41,560 bases of DNA from Lachnospiraceae bacterium (GTDB lineage: Bacteria > Bacillota > Clostridia > Lachnospirales > Lachnospiraceae), in assembly GCA_017472605.1 (NCBI GenBank), contig JAFUPV010000010.1, forward strand, positions 1 to 41,560, read 5' to 3'. The notes beneath the pieces were generated by a model that saw only the letters and a program-made list of their open reading frames with translations, was not told where the DNA came from and made no database searches. Positions 21,049 through 28,873 of the stretch are shown one piece after another. Each line of letters starts with the position of its first letter. Position 1 is the first letter of the stretch. The position numbers were made by a program, and so were the translations under genes.

Positions 21049-22656
21049 ATGAAAAAGAGATATGGAATTGCGGCGCTGCTGATTGCCTGCTCCAGCGTGA
21101 GCGTGTTCGCGCAGGAAGCGGCAGAAGATACCATTTCGTTTGTTGCGGAATATTCCGACGTCAGCTGGGTAGAGAACAGCAGTCTTCTCTGCATGGAAAC
21201 AGAAACCGGCTGTGCGATGGCAGACATCAATGGAAATCTGCTGACCGGGGCAATCTACGATGACGACATGACCTGGGAATGCGGTCTCGTAATCGGTTCC
21301 GTTCTGGATAAAGACGTGAACTGCAAAGGTGCTTTTGCCGAAGACGGAAGCATCGTCCTTCCGTTCCAGTATGGTGACATTGAGATGTTAAGTACCCAGT
21401 GGGCGGTTGGAATTGTTTTAACAGATGGAACAGAAGCGTCCCATGATTACAAATCCTGGTCAGGAGACAGTTACTGGACCATCAGTACGGTGGATGTCTA
21501 CTACCTTCCGACAAAAACCTGCGTGGCATCTCTGCCGCGTGAAGCGTATGGCGATGCGCAGGCGATGGGAAAGAACCTCAACATTGAGGACCGAAACGGC
21601 GTGGTAACTGCCTATGATTCAGCGTTTAACGAGCTGGGAAGCGGGCTGAGAGGTGTCTGGAGCGAGGATTATGCCGCCTACGACTACGTCACTTATCGGG
21701 AAAATGGTCAGACCGGTCTCAAGGATGCAGAAGGAAATGTTGTGATTGCGCCGATGTTCCAGTCTCTTTACAGCAGATACGGCAACTATTACGAGGCCTA
21801 TAACGGTGAAACCTACGGAATCGTTGACCTGCAGGGAACGGTCAGAGTTCCGGCTGAATATGAAGACATGGATACCTGCTACTATCTCCCCTATGATCCG
21901 GAATTCGACTGCTACGGATATGAAGCAGGCGGATATTTCTGTGTCATCAGTGACGGAAAAATGGGATATGTGGACATGAACGGCGAAATTACCTGTGAGC
22001 CAAAGTATTCTGAATCGGTGATGGAAAACTACGGCGCGTCCGCTCTGCTCAACGACATGGAGGGAAATGTCCATATCATTTCGGCAGACGGTCTGGATAC
22101 GGTTCTCGAGCCTTTTAACAGTGTTTATGCAATGGAATATGGCTCCGGTTTCTATTACCGGGTAACAAACGAGGACTATGATTACGGAATGGTTGACTGG
22201 CACGGAAACTATGTGTTTGAATGTGCCTATAACGACATCGAGATTTCCGGAGACGGAAACTATGTAATGGTACAGAAGGAATACAGTGATCCGTACCAGA
22301 TCTATGAATTAAGTGATCTGACCGCTCAGTCTTCATCCAGTGATCCGGTTGTTGAAGAGACAACAGAAGCTGTGGAAGCGGCGACAACGACAGAAGCGGA
22401 ATCCATGGCGGCAGAAGCAGACATGAGTGCTGTCATTGACATGATCAACAGCGCAGCGACTCTCGTCAAGGTAGATCCGGCAACAAACAGCGCAGCTGCA
22501 GTGACCATGCTTGAGACGGCAGTGACCATGATGAACGGATCCAATGAGGCGGTGGCAAAGCTTCTGGAAAGCACAGTGACCCTGCTGCAGAACGACGCGG
22601 CGGCAAATTCCGGATCCATTCTGACGATCCTGGAACAGGCTGTGAGCATGCTGTAA
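21049..22656 (+). CDS. exported WG-repeat protein
   Basis: A 535-residue secreted protein. Residues 1-21 are a signal peptide cleaved near FA/QE. From about 35 to 420 there are WG-type beta repeats of the form xGxxDxxGxxxxxxxYxD (TGLKDAEGNVVIAPMFQS, YGIVDLQGTVRVPAEYED, MGYVDMNGEITCEPKYSE, YGMVDWHGNYVFECAYND). They probably form a propeller- or solenoid-like surface for binding. A Thr/Glu/Ser-rich linker leads to about 95 C-terminal residues with helical repeats (NSAAAVTMLETAVTMM, NSGSILTILEQAVSML). No sortase or lipid anchor is seen. It sits 16 bases after fucU and 47 before a small membrane-protein gene. Ligand unknown. Confidence 0.82.
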   Translation: MKKRYGIAALLIACSSVSVFAQEAAEDTISFVAEYSDVSWVENSSLLCMETETGCAMADINGNLLTGAIYDDDMTWECGLVIGSVLDKDVNCKGAFAEDGSIVLPFQYGDIEMLSTQWAVGIVLTDGTEASHDYKSWSGDSYWTISTVDVYYLPTKTCVASLPREAYGDAQAMGKNLNIEDRNGVVTAYDSAFNELGSGLRGVWSEDYAAYDYVTYRENGQTGLKDAEGNVVIAPMFQSLYSRYGNYYEAYNGETYGIVDLQGTVRVPAEYEDMDTCYYLPYDPEFDCYGYEAGGYFCVISDGKMGYVDMNGEITCEPKYSESVMENYGASALLNDMEGNVHIISADGLDTVLEPFNSVYAMEYGSGFYYRVTNEDYDYGMVDWHGNYVFECAYNDIEISGDGNYVMVQKEYSDPYQIYELSDLTAQSSSSDPVVEETTEAVEAATTTEAESMAAEADMSAVIDMINSAATLVKVDPATNSAAAVTMLETAVTMMNGSNEAVAKLLESTVTLLQNDAAANSGSILTILEQAVSML

Positions 22657-22703
22657 TCTGCGGAGTATAAAAAACAGAGGAATTCGAAGAAAGGGGGGAT
22701 TTT

Positions 22704-23138
22704 GTGAAACGATCAGATAAAATAATCCGGCGTCTGGGGCACAGCCGTCTGTTAATGGTGCTTCTGGCTGTGCTTGTCTTTCTGCTGGACACAAAATCTT
22801 CAACTATCTTTCTGCGTGAATACGAATCTTTTTGTAATCCGTTCGAGAACACGGTGTACCTGTCTGCCTGTGAAAACAATGTCTGTCAGCAGGCATTTGT
22901 AGAAGAGACAGCGATAAGGACCCAGCAGTTCATACAGGCCGGCGGTCAGACCATGTCTCAGCGAGTCTTTCAGCTGTTTGACGTGCTTCTTCTTGTCATT
23001 CGCTTCGGGCAGCTGCTGATGTTTGCGCTGATCCTCTATCAGACCCGATTTCTCTTTGGCGATCCGCCGTCACTGATTCAGCTGATCCTGCGGATCTGCG
23101 ATGACGAAGACGGAAAAAGGCGCCTTTCCACCATATAA
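22704..23138 (+). CDS. small membrane protein, unknown function
   Basis: A 144-residue protein starting at GTG 22704 with a strong AAGGGGGGA site upstream. Two hydrophobic segments, about 15-29 (LLMVLLAVLVFLL) and 91-112, flank an extracytoplasmic loop holding a Cys pair (ACENNVC) and a third Cys at 44. The N-terminus is basic, so N-in/C-in topology is likely. I recognise no family. The position after the exported WG-repeat gene (47-base gap) suggests that both act at the membrane. Confidence 0.6.
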   Translation: MKRSDKIIRRLGHSRLLMVLLAVLVFLLDTKSSTIFLREYESFCNPFENTVYLSACENNVCQQAFVEETAIRTQQFIQAGGQTMSQRVFQLFDVLLLVIRFGQLLMFALILYQTRFLFGDPPSLIQLILRICDDEDGKRRLSTI

Positions 23139-23199
23139 GCAATCAGAGTTTGTGCAGAGCACAGACCGCTCTGCCTGTATGAGTGGAAGGAGAAAAACG

Positions 23200-23307
23200 A
23201 TGGTAACAGAAATCATTATTGTAGTTGTATGTGTTCTTTGCGCGGTGGCAGCGTTCTGGTGCCGCAACATGGAAGAGAACGGAGAACCGGCAGAAAAGAA
23301 CGACTGA
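23200..23307 (+). CDS. 35-residue single-pass membrane peptide
   Basis: A short frame with an excellent AAGGAG site before ATG 23200. Residues 3-20 form one membrane helix (TEIIIVVVCVLCAVAAFW) with two Cys inside, then an acidic/basic tail (CRNMEENGEPAEKND). It begins 61 bases after the preceding gene and ends just before a terminator, so it is the last gene of the fucU operon. Function unknown. An in-frame start at 23101 would overlap the previous gene and lacks a site. Confidence 0.55.
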   Translation: MVTEIIIVVVCVLCAVAAFWCRNMEENGEPAEKND

Positions 23308-23327
23308 AATTACATATGAGAACGATG

Positions 23328-23364
23328 CAGCAGGTACGTCCGCGGGATGTACCTGCTGTTTTTT
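23328..23364 (+). terminator. intrinsic terminator
   Basis: Perfect 10-bp stem CAGCAGGTAC (23328-23337) with GTACCTGCTG (23349-23358) followed by six T. Confidence 0.93.
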
Positions 23365-23368
23365 CTGT

Positions 23369-23412
23369 GCATCCGTGCGAATGGGCCGGTGACTGATTCA
23401 GTCCATTCGCAC
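23369..23412 (+). repeat. dispersed palindromic element, copy B
   Basis: Begins GCATCC four bases after the terminator T run. GTGCGAATGG (23375-23384) pairs perfectly with CCATTCGCAC (23403-23412). The centre GCCGGTGAC and the TTCAGTC before the right arm match copy D closely. The gap 23308-23630 otherwise holds the terminator, the marR promoter and its operator. Confidence 0.8.
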
Positions 23413-23490
23413 GTGCAGCTGCGCATGCTGTCTGTCCGGACAAAGTATGCTGGTAAATTGTGAAAGTTTTTTGTACTTGGGACAGAGCTG

Positions 23491-23518
23491 TTGACAGGCA
23501 GGAAAAACATAGTATAAT
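23491..23518 (+). promoter_or_regulatory. promoter of the marR-ABC exporter operon
   Basis: Consensus TTGACA (23491-23496), 16-base spacer, perfect TATAAT (23513-23518). Confidence 0.9.
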
Positions 23519-23523
23519 AGGTG

Positions 23524-23570
23524 GATAGTTAGTGGACTGACAATCAATGACTTAACAGTCAATGACCTGA
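23524..23570. promoter_or_regulatory. candidate MarR operator at the transcription start
   Basis: GATAGTTAGT (23524-23533) and ACTGACAATC (23536-23545) form a palindrome with 8 of 10 matching positions around GG, directly over the predicted start. It runs into 15-base direct repeats (23541-23555 and 23556-23570, core TCAATGAC). This fits autorepression by the MarR protein. Confidence 0.6.
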
Positions 23571-23630
23571 CAGACAGCGGAGGAAAAACTGCTGGTCAGT
23601 CTGCTTGAAAAATGCCGGAAGGAGGAATCA

Positions 23631-24104
23631 ATTACGAGTCAAAACGAACACATTGGCTTCGAGATTCGCTGGATTCAGAATCTGATCGAGGCCAGTATGA
23701 GAGAAAGAAGGGAAAAGGACGGATTCTGTGTCACTCAGATTCAGCACATGATCCTGCGCTATCTGGACCTGAATCGGGAAAAAGAAGTCTTCCAGAAAGA
23801 TCTGGAGGAACAGTTCCATGTATCCCGGGCAACCATTTCCAGCACCCTCCAGGTGATGGAACGCAATGGAATGATTCTGCGGACGGCAGTCAGCCAGGAT
23901 GCGCGGCTGAAAAAAATCACACCGACAGAGAAGGCAATGGCGTTTGCAGATATGGGAAGGCGGAATGTGGAAGAGATGGAAGCCTGCCTGGGAAAAGGAA
24001 TGACACCGGAAGAACACCGGGAGCTGCTGCGTCTTCTGCGTCTGGTACGCTGCAATCTGGAAGCGGAAAATGGCCGGATCTGTGAGGAGGCATTGAAAAA
24101 ATAA
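23631..24104 (+). CDS. MarR-family transcriptional regulator (apparent ATT start)
   Basis: A 157-residue winged-helix repressor that likely controls itself and the ABC exporter. The wHTH core is clear: TQIQHMILRYLDLNREKEVFQKDLEEQF, HVSRATISSTLQVMERNGMILR (recognition helix), then the wing and LTxxE-like TPTEKA, with dimerisation helices at both ends. The first in-frame ATG (23697) would remove the N-terminal dimerisation helix read as IGFEIRWIQNLIEASMRE. Upstream in frame there is no ATG, GTG or TTG. An ATT at 23631 sits five bases after a perfect AAGGAGG site, so ATT is the most likely start. The ABC genes follow after 19 bases. Confidence 0.85.
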   Translation: MTSQNEHIGFEIRWIQNLIEASMRERREKDGFCVTQIQHMILRYLDLNREKEVFQKDLEEQFHVSRATISSTLQVMERNGMILRTAVSQDARLKKITPTEKAMAFADMGRRNVEEMEACLGKGMTPEEHRELLRLLRLVRCNLEAENGRICEEALKK

Positions 24105-24123
24105 GAAGAAGGAGAATGAGTTT

Positions 24124-25872
24124 ATGCTGAAAACGCTTGGAGCTCAGGTAAAAGAGTTTAAGAAACCAAGTATTATCACACCAATCTGTATGGTGATCGA
24201 AGTAATCATGGAAATGATCATTCCATTGATGATGGCGTCGATCGTGGATGACGGAATTAATGCAGGAAACATGTCCCATATTTATCTGATCGGCGGCTGC
24301 ATGGTCCTGGCAGCAGTCGTATCGCTGAGCAGCGGATTTGCAGGCGGCTTTTTTGCCGCAAAAGCCTCAACCGGTTTTGCAAGAAATCTGCGGGAAGCCA
24401 TGTTTACCAACATTCAGACCTTTTCGTTTTCCAACATTGACAAGTACAGCACGGCAGGTCTGATCACCCGTCTGACAACGGACGTCAACAACATTCAGAA
24501 TGCATATCAGATGCTGTTACGCATGTGCATCCGCGCACCGTTCACCCTGATCTGCGCCATGTGCATGGCTTTCATGGTAAACGCAAAAGTTGCGTCCATC
24601 TATCTGGTGGCAGTCATCTTCCTGGGAATCGGTATCTTTACCATTGCCGGACGTACCATGAAAACCTTCCGCAGCATCTTCAAAAAATACGATGATCTCA
24701 ATGCCAGCGTACAGGAAAATGTATCCGCGATCCGCGTTGTAAAAGCATATGTAAGAGAAGAGCATGAGATCAGCAAGTTCAAAAAAGCAAGTGAGACCGT
24801 CTGCCGTCTGTTTACCAGTGCGGAAAACGTGCTTGCCCTGAACGGACCGCTGATGCAGTTTACCGTGTATACCTGTATTCTGTTAATCAGCTTCCTCGGT
24901 GCCCGCATGATCGTTTCCGAGACCATGACAACCGGCGACCTGATGAGCCTGCTTGCATACTGCATGAACATTCTGTCCAGCCTGATGATGGTATCCATGA
25001 TCTTTGTCATGCTTACCATGAGCATGGCCAGTGCGGAGCGTATCTGTGAAGTGCTGAATGAAACCAGTGATATCACAAATCCGGAAAATCCGGACTTTCA
25101 GGTAACGGACGGAAGCATCCGTTTTGAAAACGTGTCCTTCCGCTATAACCGGAACAGTGAAAAACCGGTGCTGGATCAGATCAATCTGGACATTCGTTCC
25201 GGTGAGACCATCGGTATTCTTGGCGGAACCGGAAGCGCGAAAACAAGTCTTGTCAATCTGATCAGCCGCCTCTACGACGTGTCGGAAGGATGCGTTTATG
25301 TGGGGGGAAAGGATGTCCGTTCCTATGACATCGAAACACTGAGAAACGAAGTGTCTGTCGTTCTGCAGAAGAATGTTCTGTTCTCCGGAACCATTCTGGA
25401 GAATCTGCGCTGGGGCGATGAAAACGCGACGGAAGAGGAGTGCATCCATGCCTGTCAGCTTGCCTGCGCCGACGAATTTATCGAGCGGATGCCGGAGAAG
25501 TATCATACATACATTGAGCAGGGAGGCACCAATGTTTCAGGAGGTCAGAAACAGCGTCTCTGCATTGCCAGAGCCCTTCTGAAGAAGCCGAAGATTCTGA
25601 TTCTTGACGACAGCACCAGTGCAGTCGATACGGCAACCGATGCAAAAATCCGCAGAGCGTTTGCGCAGGAGATTCCGGGAACAACAAAGATTATCATCGC
25701 ACAGCGTATTTCCAGCATCGAACATGCCGACCGCGTGATCGTGATGGAAGACGGAAGGATCGATGCGTTTGATACACCGGAGAATCTGCTGAAATCCAAT
25801 GAAATTTACCGCGATGTCTATGAGCAGCAGACGTCAGGCGGCGGTGATTTTGATGAGAAGGGAGGTATGTAA
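24124..25872 (+). CDS. heterodimeric ABC exporter, half with degenerate catalytic site
   Basis: A 582-residue fused permease/ATPase. The first 310 residues are a six-helix ABC type-1 exporter domain; the ATPase domain follows. Walker A is GGTGSAKT from 367 (Ala replaces the usual Gly before Lys), the signature is VSGGQ, and Walker B is ILILDD with Asp at 496 where the catalytic Glu normally sits. This matches the non-hydrolysing half of heterodimeric exporters such as LmrCD or BmrCD. Start ATG 24124 has AAGGAG about ten bases upstream. The partner gene starts two bases after its stop. Probably drug, lipid or peptide export under MarR control. Confidence 0.93.
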   Translation: MLKTLGAQVKEFKKPSIITPICMVIEVIMEMIIPLMMASIVDDGINAGNMSHIYLIGGCMVLAAVVSLSSGFAGGFFAAKASTGFARNLREAMFTNIQTFSFSNIDKYSTAGLITRLTTDVNNIQNAYQMLLRMCIRAPFTLICAMCMAFMVNAKVASIYLVAVIFLGIGIFTIAGRTMKTFRSIFKKYDDLNASVQENVSAIRVVKAYVREEHEISKFKKASETVCRLFTSAENVLALNGPLMQFTVYTCILLISFLGARMIVSETMTTGDLMSLLAYCMNILSSLMMVSMIFVMLTMSMASAERICEVLNETSDITNPENPDFQVTDGSIRFENVSFRYNRNSEKPVLDQINLDIRSGETIGILGGTGSAKTSLVNLISRLYDVSEGCVYVGGKDVRSYDIETLRNEVSVVLQKNVLFSGTILENLRWGDENATEEECIHACQLACADEFIERMPEKYHTYIEQGGTNVSGGQKQRLCIARALLKKPKILILDDSTSAVDTATDAKIRRAFAQEIPGTTKIIIAQRISSIEHADRVIVMEDGRIDAFDTPENLLKSNEIYRDVYEQQTSGGGDFDEKGGM

Positions 25873-25874
25873 TC

Positions 25875-27824
25875 ATGGCAGAACCGAATGCAGGAAGAAA
25901 GCCGGTGCAGGCAAAACCACAGAATGGTCCGGGACCAAGAGGGCCGAGAGGACCAAGACCGAAGCTGGAAGATCCCATGGGACTGTTCCGCCGGCTGATG
26001 AAATTTGTGTTAAAGGATTACGCGCCGCTGGCCGTGATTGTTCTGGTGTGCATCATTGTTTCGGTACTGGCGAGTGTTCAGGGAACAATGTTTACCCAGA
26101 CCCTGATTGATGATTACATCACCCCGCTGATCGGGCAGCAGTCGCCGGATTTCTCCGGACTGCTGAAAGCAATCGCAAGAGTTGCGTGCTTCTACGCCCT
26201 TGGAATTGCTGCCTCCTATACGCAGGCAAGAATCATGGTCGTGATCACACAGGGAATGCAGAAAAATTTCCGTGATGCGCTTTTCTCTCACATGGAAAGC
26301 CTTCCGATCAGCTATTTTGACCAGCATCCCCATGGCGACATCATGTCTGTCTACACCAACGATATTGACACGCTGCGCCAGATGATCAGCCAGTCTATCC
26401 CCCAGATCATCAACAGCGTGATCACCATTGTCAGCGTCCTGGTCAGCATGATCATGCTGAGTGTTCCGCTGACCGCCGTAACATTGGTTATGGTGGCTGT
26501 GATGCTGTTTACCACCGGAAAAGTGGCAGGACTCTCCGGCAGCAACTTCGTTGGACAGCAGCGTGCGCTGGGTGATGTGAATGGTTACATTGAAGAGATG
26601 ATGAACGGCCAGAAGGTTGTAAAAGTCTTCTGCCATGAAGAAAAAACGCTGGAAGAATTCAAACGCCGTAACAATGAGCTGTTTGAAAATGCCAACCGCG
26701 CCAACCGCTATGCCAATGTGATGGGACCGATCAATGCCCAGCTCGGCAACATGAGCTATGTTCTCTGCGCAACCGTGGGCGGCGTTCTGGCAATCAATGG
26801 CTGGACCGGACTGACAGTCGGAAAGCTGGCCAGCTTCCTGACCTTCAACAAGAGCTTCAACATGCCGATCAACCAGGTCAGCCAGCAGTTTAACAGCATC
26901 ATCATGGCTCTTGCCGGCGCGGAGCGTATCTTCAAGCTGCTTGACGAGAAGCCGGAGGTGGATGAGGGCTATGTAACGCTGGTTCGCGCGAAAAAGGAAA
27001 ACGGTCAGCTGATCGAAGTGCCGCACCGTACCGGAACCTGGGCCTGGAAGCATCCACACAAGGCGGACGGAACCGTTACCTACACCGAGCTGAAGGGCGA
27101 TGTTGTGTTTGACGGCGTTGATTTCGGATACATTCCGGAAAAGATTGTTCTGCACGATGTAAAACTCTATGCAACGCCGGGACAGAAGATTGCCTTTGTC
27201 GGTTCCACCGGTGCAGGAAAAACGACAATCACCAACCTGATCAACCGCTTCTACGACATTCAGGACGGTAAAATCCGGTATGACGGAATCAACATCAACA
27301 AGATCAAAAAAGCAGATCTGCGCCGATCCCTTGGCATCGTTCTGCAGGATACCCATCTCTTCACCGGAACGGTCATGGAAAACATCCGCTATGGAAAGCT
27401 GGATGCCACCGACGAGGAAGTTTACGCGGCAGCAAGGCTGGCGAATGCGGACGGATTCATCCGTCGTCTGCCTCAGGGCTACCAGACTGTGCTGACCGGT
27501 GACGGAAGCAATCTGAGCCAGGGACAGCGTCAGTTGCTGGCCATCGCCCGTGCGGCAGTCGCTGATCCGCCGGTACTGATCCTGGATGAAGCGACCTCTT
27601 CTATCGATACCCGTACAGAGAAAATTGTTCAGGACGGCATGGATAAGCTGATGGCAGGCAGAACCACCTTCGTGATTGCCCATCGTCTGTCTACTGTTCG
27701 AAACAGCAACTGCATCATGGTTCTGGAACAGGGTCGGATCATCGAGCGGGGAACTCATGAGGAACTGATTGAACAGAAGGGAAAATATTATCAGCTTTAC
27801 ACAGGCTCAGCGATCGGCAGCTGA
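25875..27824 (+). CDS. heterodimeric ABC exporter, catalytically complete half
   Basis: A 649-residue permease/ATPase. A basic, Pro/Gly-rich N-terminal extension of about 35 residues (NGPGPRGPRGPRPK) precedes the six-helix exporter domain. The ATPase domain has a regular Walker A GSTGAGKTT from 443, signature LSQGQ, and Walker B LILDE with the catalytic Glu at 572. Between domains an insertion of about 40 residues (VPHRTGTWAWKHPHKADG) is unusual and also seen in the larger half of several Firmicute heterodimers. ATG 25875 has GGGAGG upstream. With the preceding gene it forms the asymmetric two-site exporter. Its last codons overlap repeat element C. Confidence 0.94.
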   Translation: MAEPNAGRKPVQAKPQNGPGPRGPRGPRPKLEDPMGLFRRLMKFVLKDYAPLAVIVLVCIIVSVLASVQGTMFTQTLIDDYITPLIGQQSPDFSGLLKAIARVACFYALGIAASYTQARIMVVITQGMQKNFRDALFSHMESLPISYFDQHPHGDIMSVYTNDIDTLRQMISQSIPQIINSVITIVSVLVSMIMLSVPLTAVTLVMVAVMLFTTGKVAGLSGSNFVGQQRALGDVNGYIEEMMNGQKVVKVFCHEEKTLEEFKRRNNELFENANRANRYANVMGPINAQLGNMSYVLCATVGGVLAINGWTGLTVGKLASFLTFNKSFNMPINQVSQQFNSIIMALAGAERIFKLLDEKPEVDEGYVTLVRAKKENGQLIEVPHRTGTWAWKHPHKADGTVTYTELKGDVVFDGVDFGYIPEKIVLHDVKLYATPGQKIAFVGSTGAGKTTITNLINRFYDIQDGKIRYDGININKIKKADLRRSLGIVLQDTHLFTGTVMENIRYGKLDATDEEVYAAARLANADGFIRRLPQGYQTVLTGDGSNLSQGQRQLLAIARAAVADPPVLILDEATSSIDTRTEKIVQDGMDKLMAGRTTFVIAHRLSTVRNSNCIMVLEQGRIIERGTHEELIEQKGKYYQLYTGSAIGS

Positions 27825-27879
27825 CCGAAGCCTGGGCGAAATCCGATCGAACGTGCCGCTGGCATGTTCGCCTGGATGC
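27821..27879 (-). repeat. dispersed palindromic element, copy C (inverted)
   Basis: Read on the - strand: GCATCC (27879-27874), AGG, hairpin arms CGAACATG and CACGTTCG around CCAGCGG, then ATCGGAT (ending 27841), and further on TTCGGTCAG (27829-27821), which is also present in copy D. The + strand stop codon of the ABC gene (27822-27824) lies inside this outer box. Confidence 0.8.
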
Positions 27880-27893
27880 ATAAGCAGCACAGA

Positions 27894-27936
27894 GAGCGGC
27901 TGGTATATGGCACTGCCATATACCGGCCGCTCTTTC
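27894..27936 (+). terminator. long hairpin, probably bidirectional terminator
   Basis: AGCGGCTGGTATATGGCA (27895-27912) pairs with TGCCATATACCGGCCGCT (27914-27931), 18 bases per arm with one wobble and an almost absent loop, then CTTTCCC. Confidence 0.75.
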
Positions 27937-27997
27937 CCGTCATCAAAGCTTCCCTGGTGATGAATGGAAAAGATTCGGAAAGAGCTAAGATTGTCGA

Positions 27998-28026
27998 TTG
28001 CGGAGCATGCATATTTGTGATAAAGT
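27998..28026 (+). promoter_or_regulatory. candidate promoter for the cysteine-cluster gene
   Basis: TTGCGG (27998-28003), 17-base spacer, TAAAGT (28021-28026). Confidence 0.5.
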
Positions 28027-28087
28027 AGGTGGAAGAGTTCAAATGCAGATGCATGATGCTGCAGAAACGCAGGAGGAAAACGACAAA

Positions 28088-28780
28088 ATGGAACGTCAAA
28101 TTGATTTAAATGAGATATCCGACGGAAAACTGTATGGTGCCAATGATCTGGTGAAAGCGGACTGCGGCGGCTGCAGCGGCTGCTCTTCCTGCTGCAGAGG
28201 AATGGGAGATTCCATTCTGTTGGACCCGCTGGATTTTATGAGGCTTTCGTCTGCCTCGAAGACAGATGCCGCCAGCCTGCTTTCTGACCGCGTAAACCTT
28301 CGCGCCGTGGATGGACTGATCCTGCCGAGTCTGAAAATGGATCCGGATACCGATGCCTGTACCTGGCTGGATGAAAACGGCAGGTGCACCATCCATGGAA
28401 GCCGCCCGGGATTCTGCCGTCTGTTTCCGCTTGGAAGAGTCTACCATGACCGCACGTTTTCCTATTTTCTTCAGATCCATGAGTGCAGGAAGGAAAACAG
28501 GATGAAAATCAAGGTGAAAAAGTGGCTTGACGTGCCGGACATCCGGACATACGAGCAGTACATTGCGGACTGGCACTATTTTCTGAAGGATCTGGACGGG
28601 GCGTTGAAAGAGGAAGAGACGGGAATGGACAGCGAATCGGCTCAGAAGCTGCGCAGACAGGTCAGCATGGCCGTTCTGACGAAATTCTACCTGACACCAT
28701 ATCAGGGAGAAGAAACCTTCTATCAGGAGTTCTATGAGAGACTGAGCGGACTGAAGAAACTGTTTCTGCCCGTTTCCTGA
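28088..28780 (+). CDS. YkgJ-family cysteine cluster protein
   Basis: A 231-residue protein with the Cx2Cx2CC signature (CGGCSGCSSCC at about 23-33) followed by ILLDPLDF, and a second set of ligands CTWLDENGRC and RPGFCRLFPLGR. The family is thought to bind zinc or a metal cluster; the activity is unknown. The C-terminal 100 residues are helical and charged. ATG 28088 is chosen because AGGAGG lies 11 bases upstream and the longer frame begins inside the promoter. It is followed by a MATE transporter gene after a 93-base gap, so it may be part of the same efflux region by position only. Confidence 0.8.
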   Translation: MERQIDLNEISDGKLYGANDLVKADCGGCSGCSSCCRGMGDSILLDPLDFMRLSSASKTDAASLLSDRVNLRAVDGLILPSLKMDPDTDACTWLDENGRCTIHGSRPGFCRLFPLGRVYHDRTFSYFLQIHECRKENRMKIKVKKWLDVPDIRTYEQYIADWHYFLKDLDGALKEEETGMDSESAQKLRRQVSMAVLTKFYLTPYQGEETFYQEFYERLSGLKKLFLPVS

Positions 28781-28873
28781 AGATAAAAAAGTTGTCGTTC
28801 TGGCTGCTGAGCGTATACCTGCAGCATGGACGGTAAGGAAAAAACTTTCTATGGAAAGAGAGGAGAACCATTG

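Noticed and set aside
23612-24085. A 157-codon frame starting at ATG 23614 or nearby
   Set aside because: It is out of frame with the well-conserved MarR helix-turn-helix and reads as low-complexity charged sequence.
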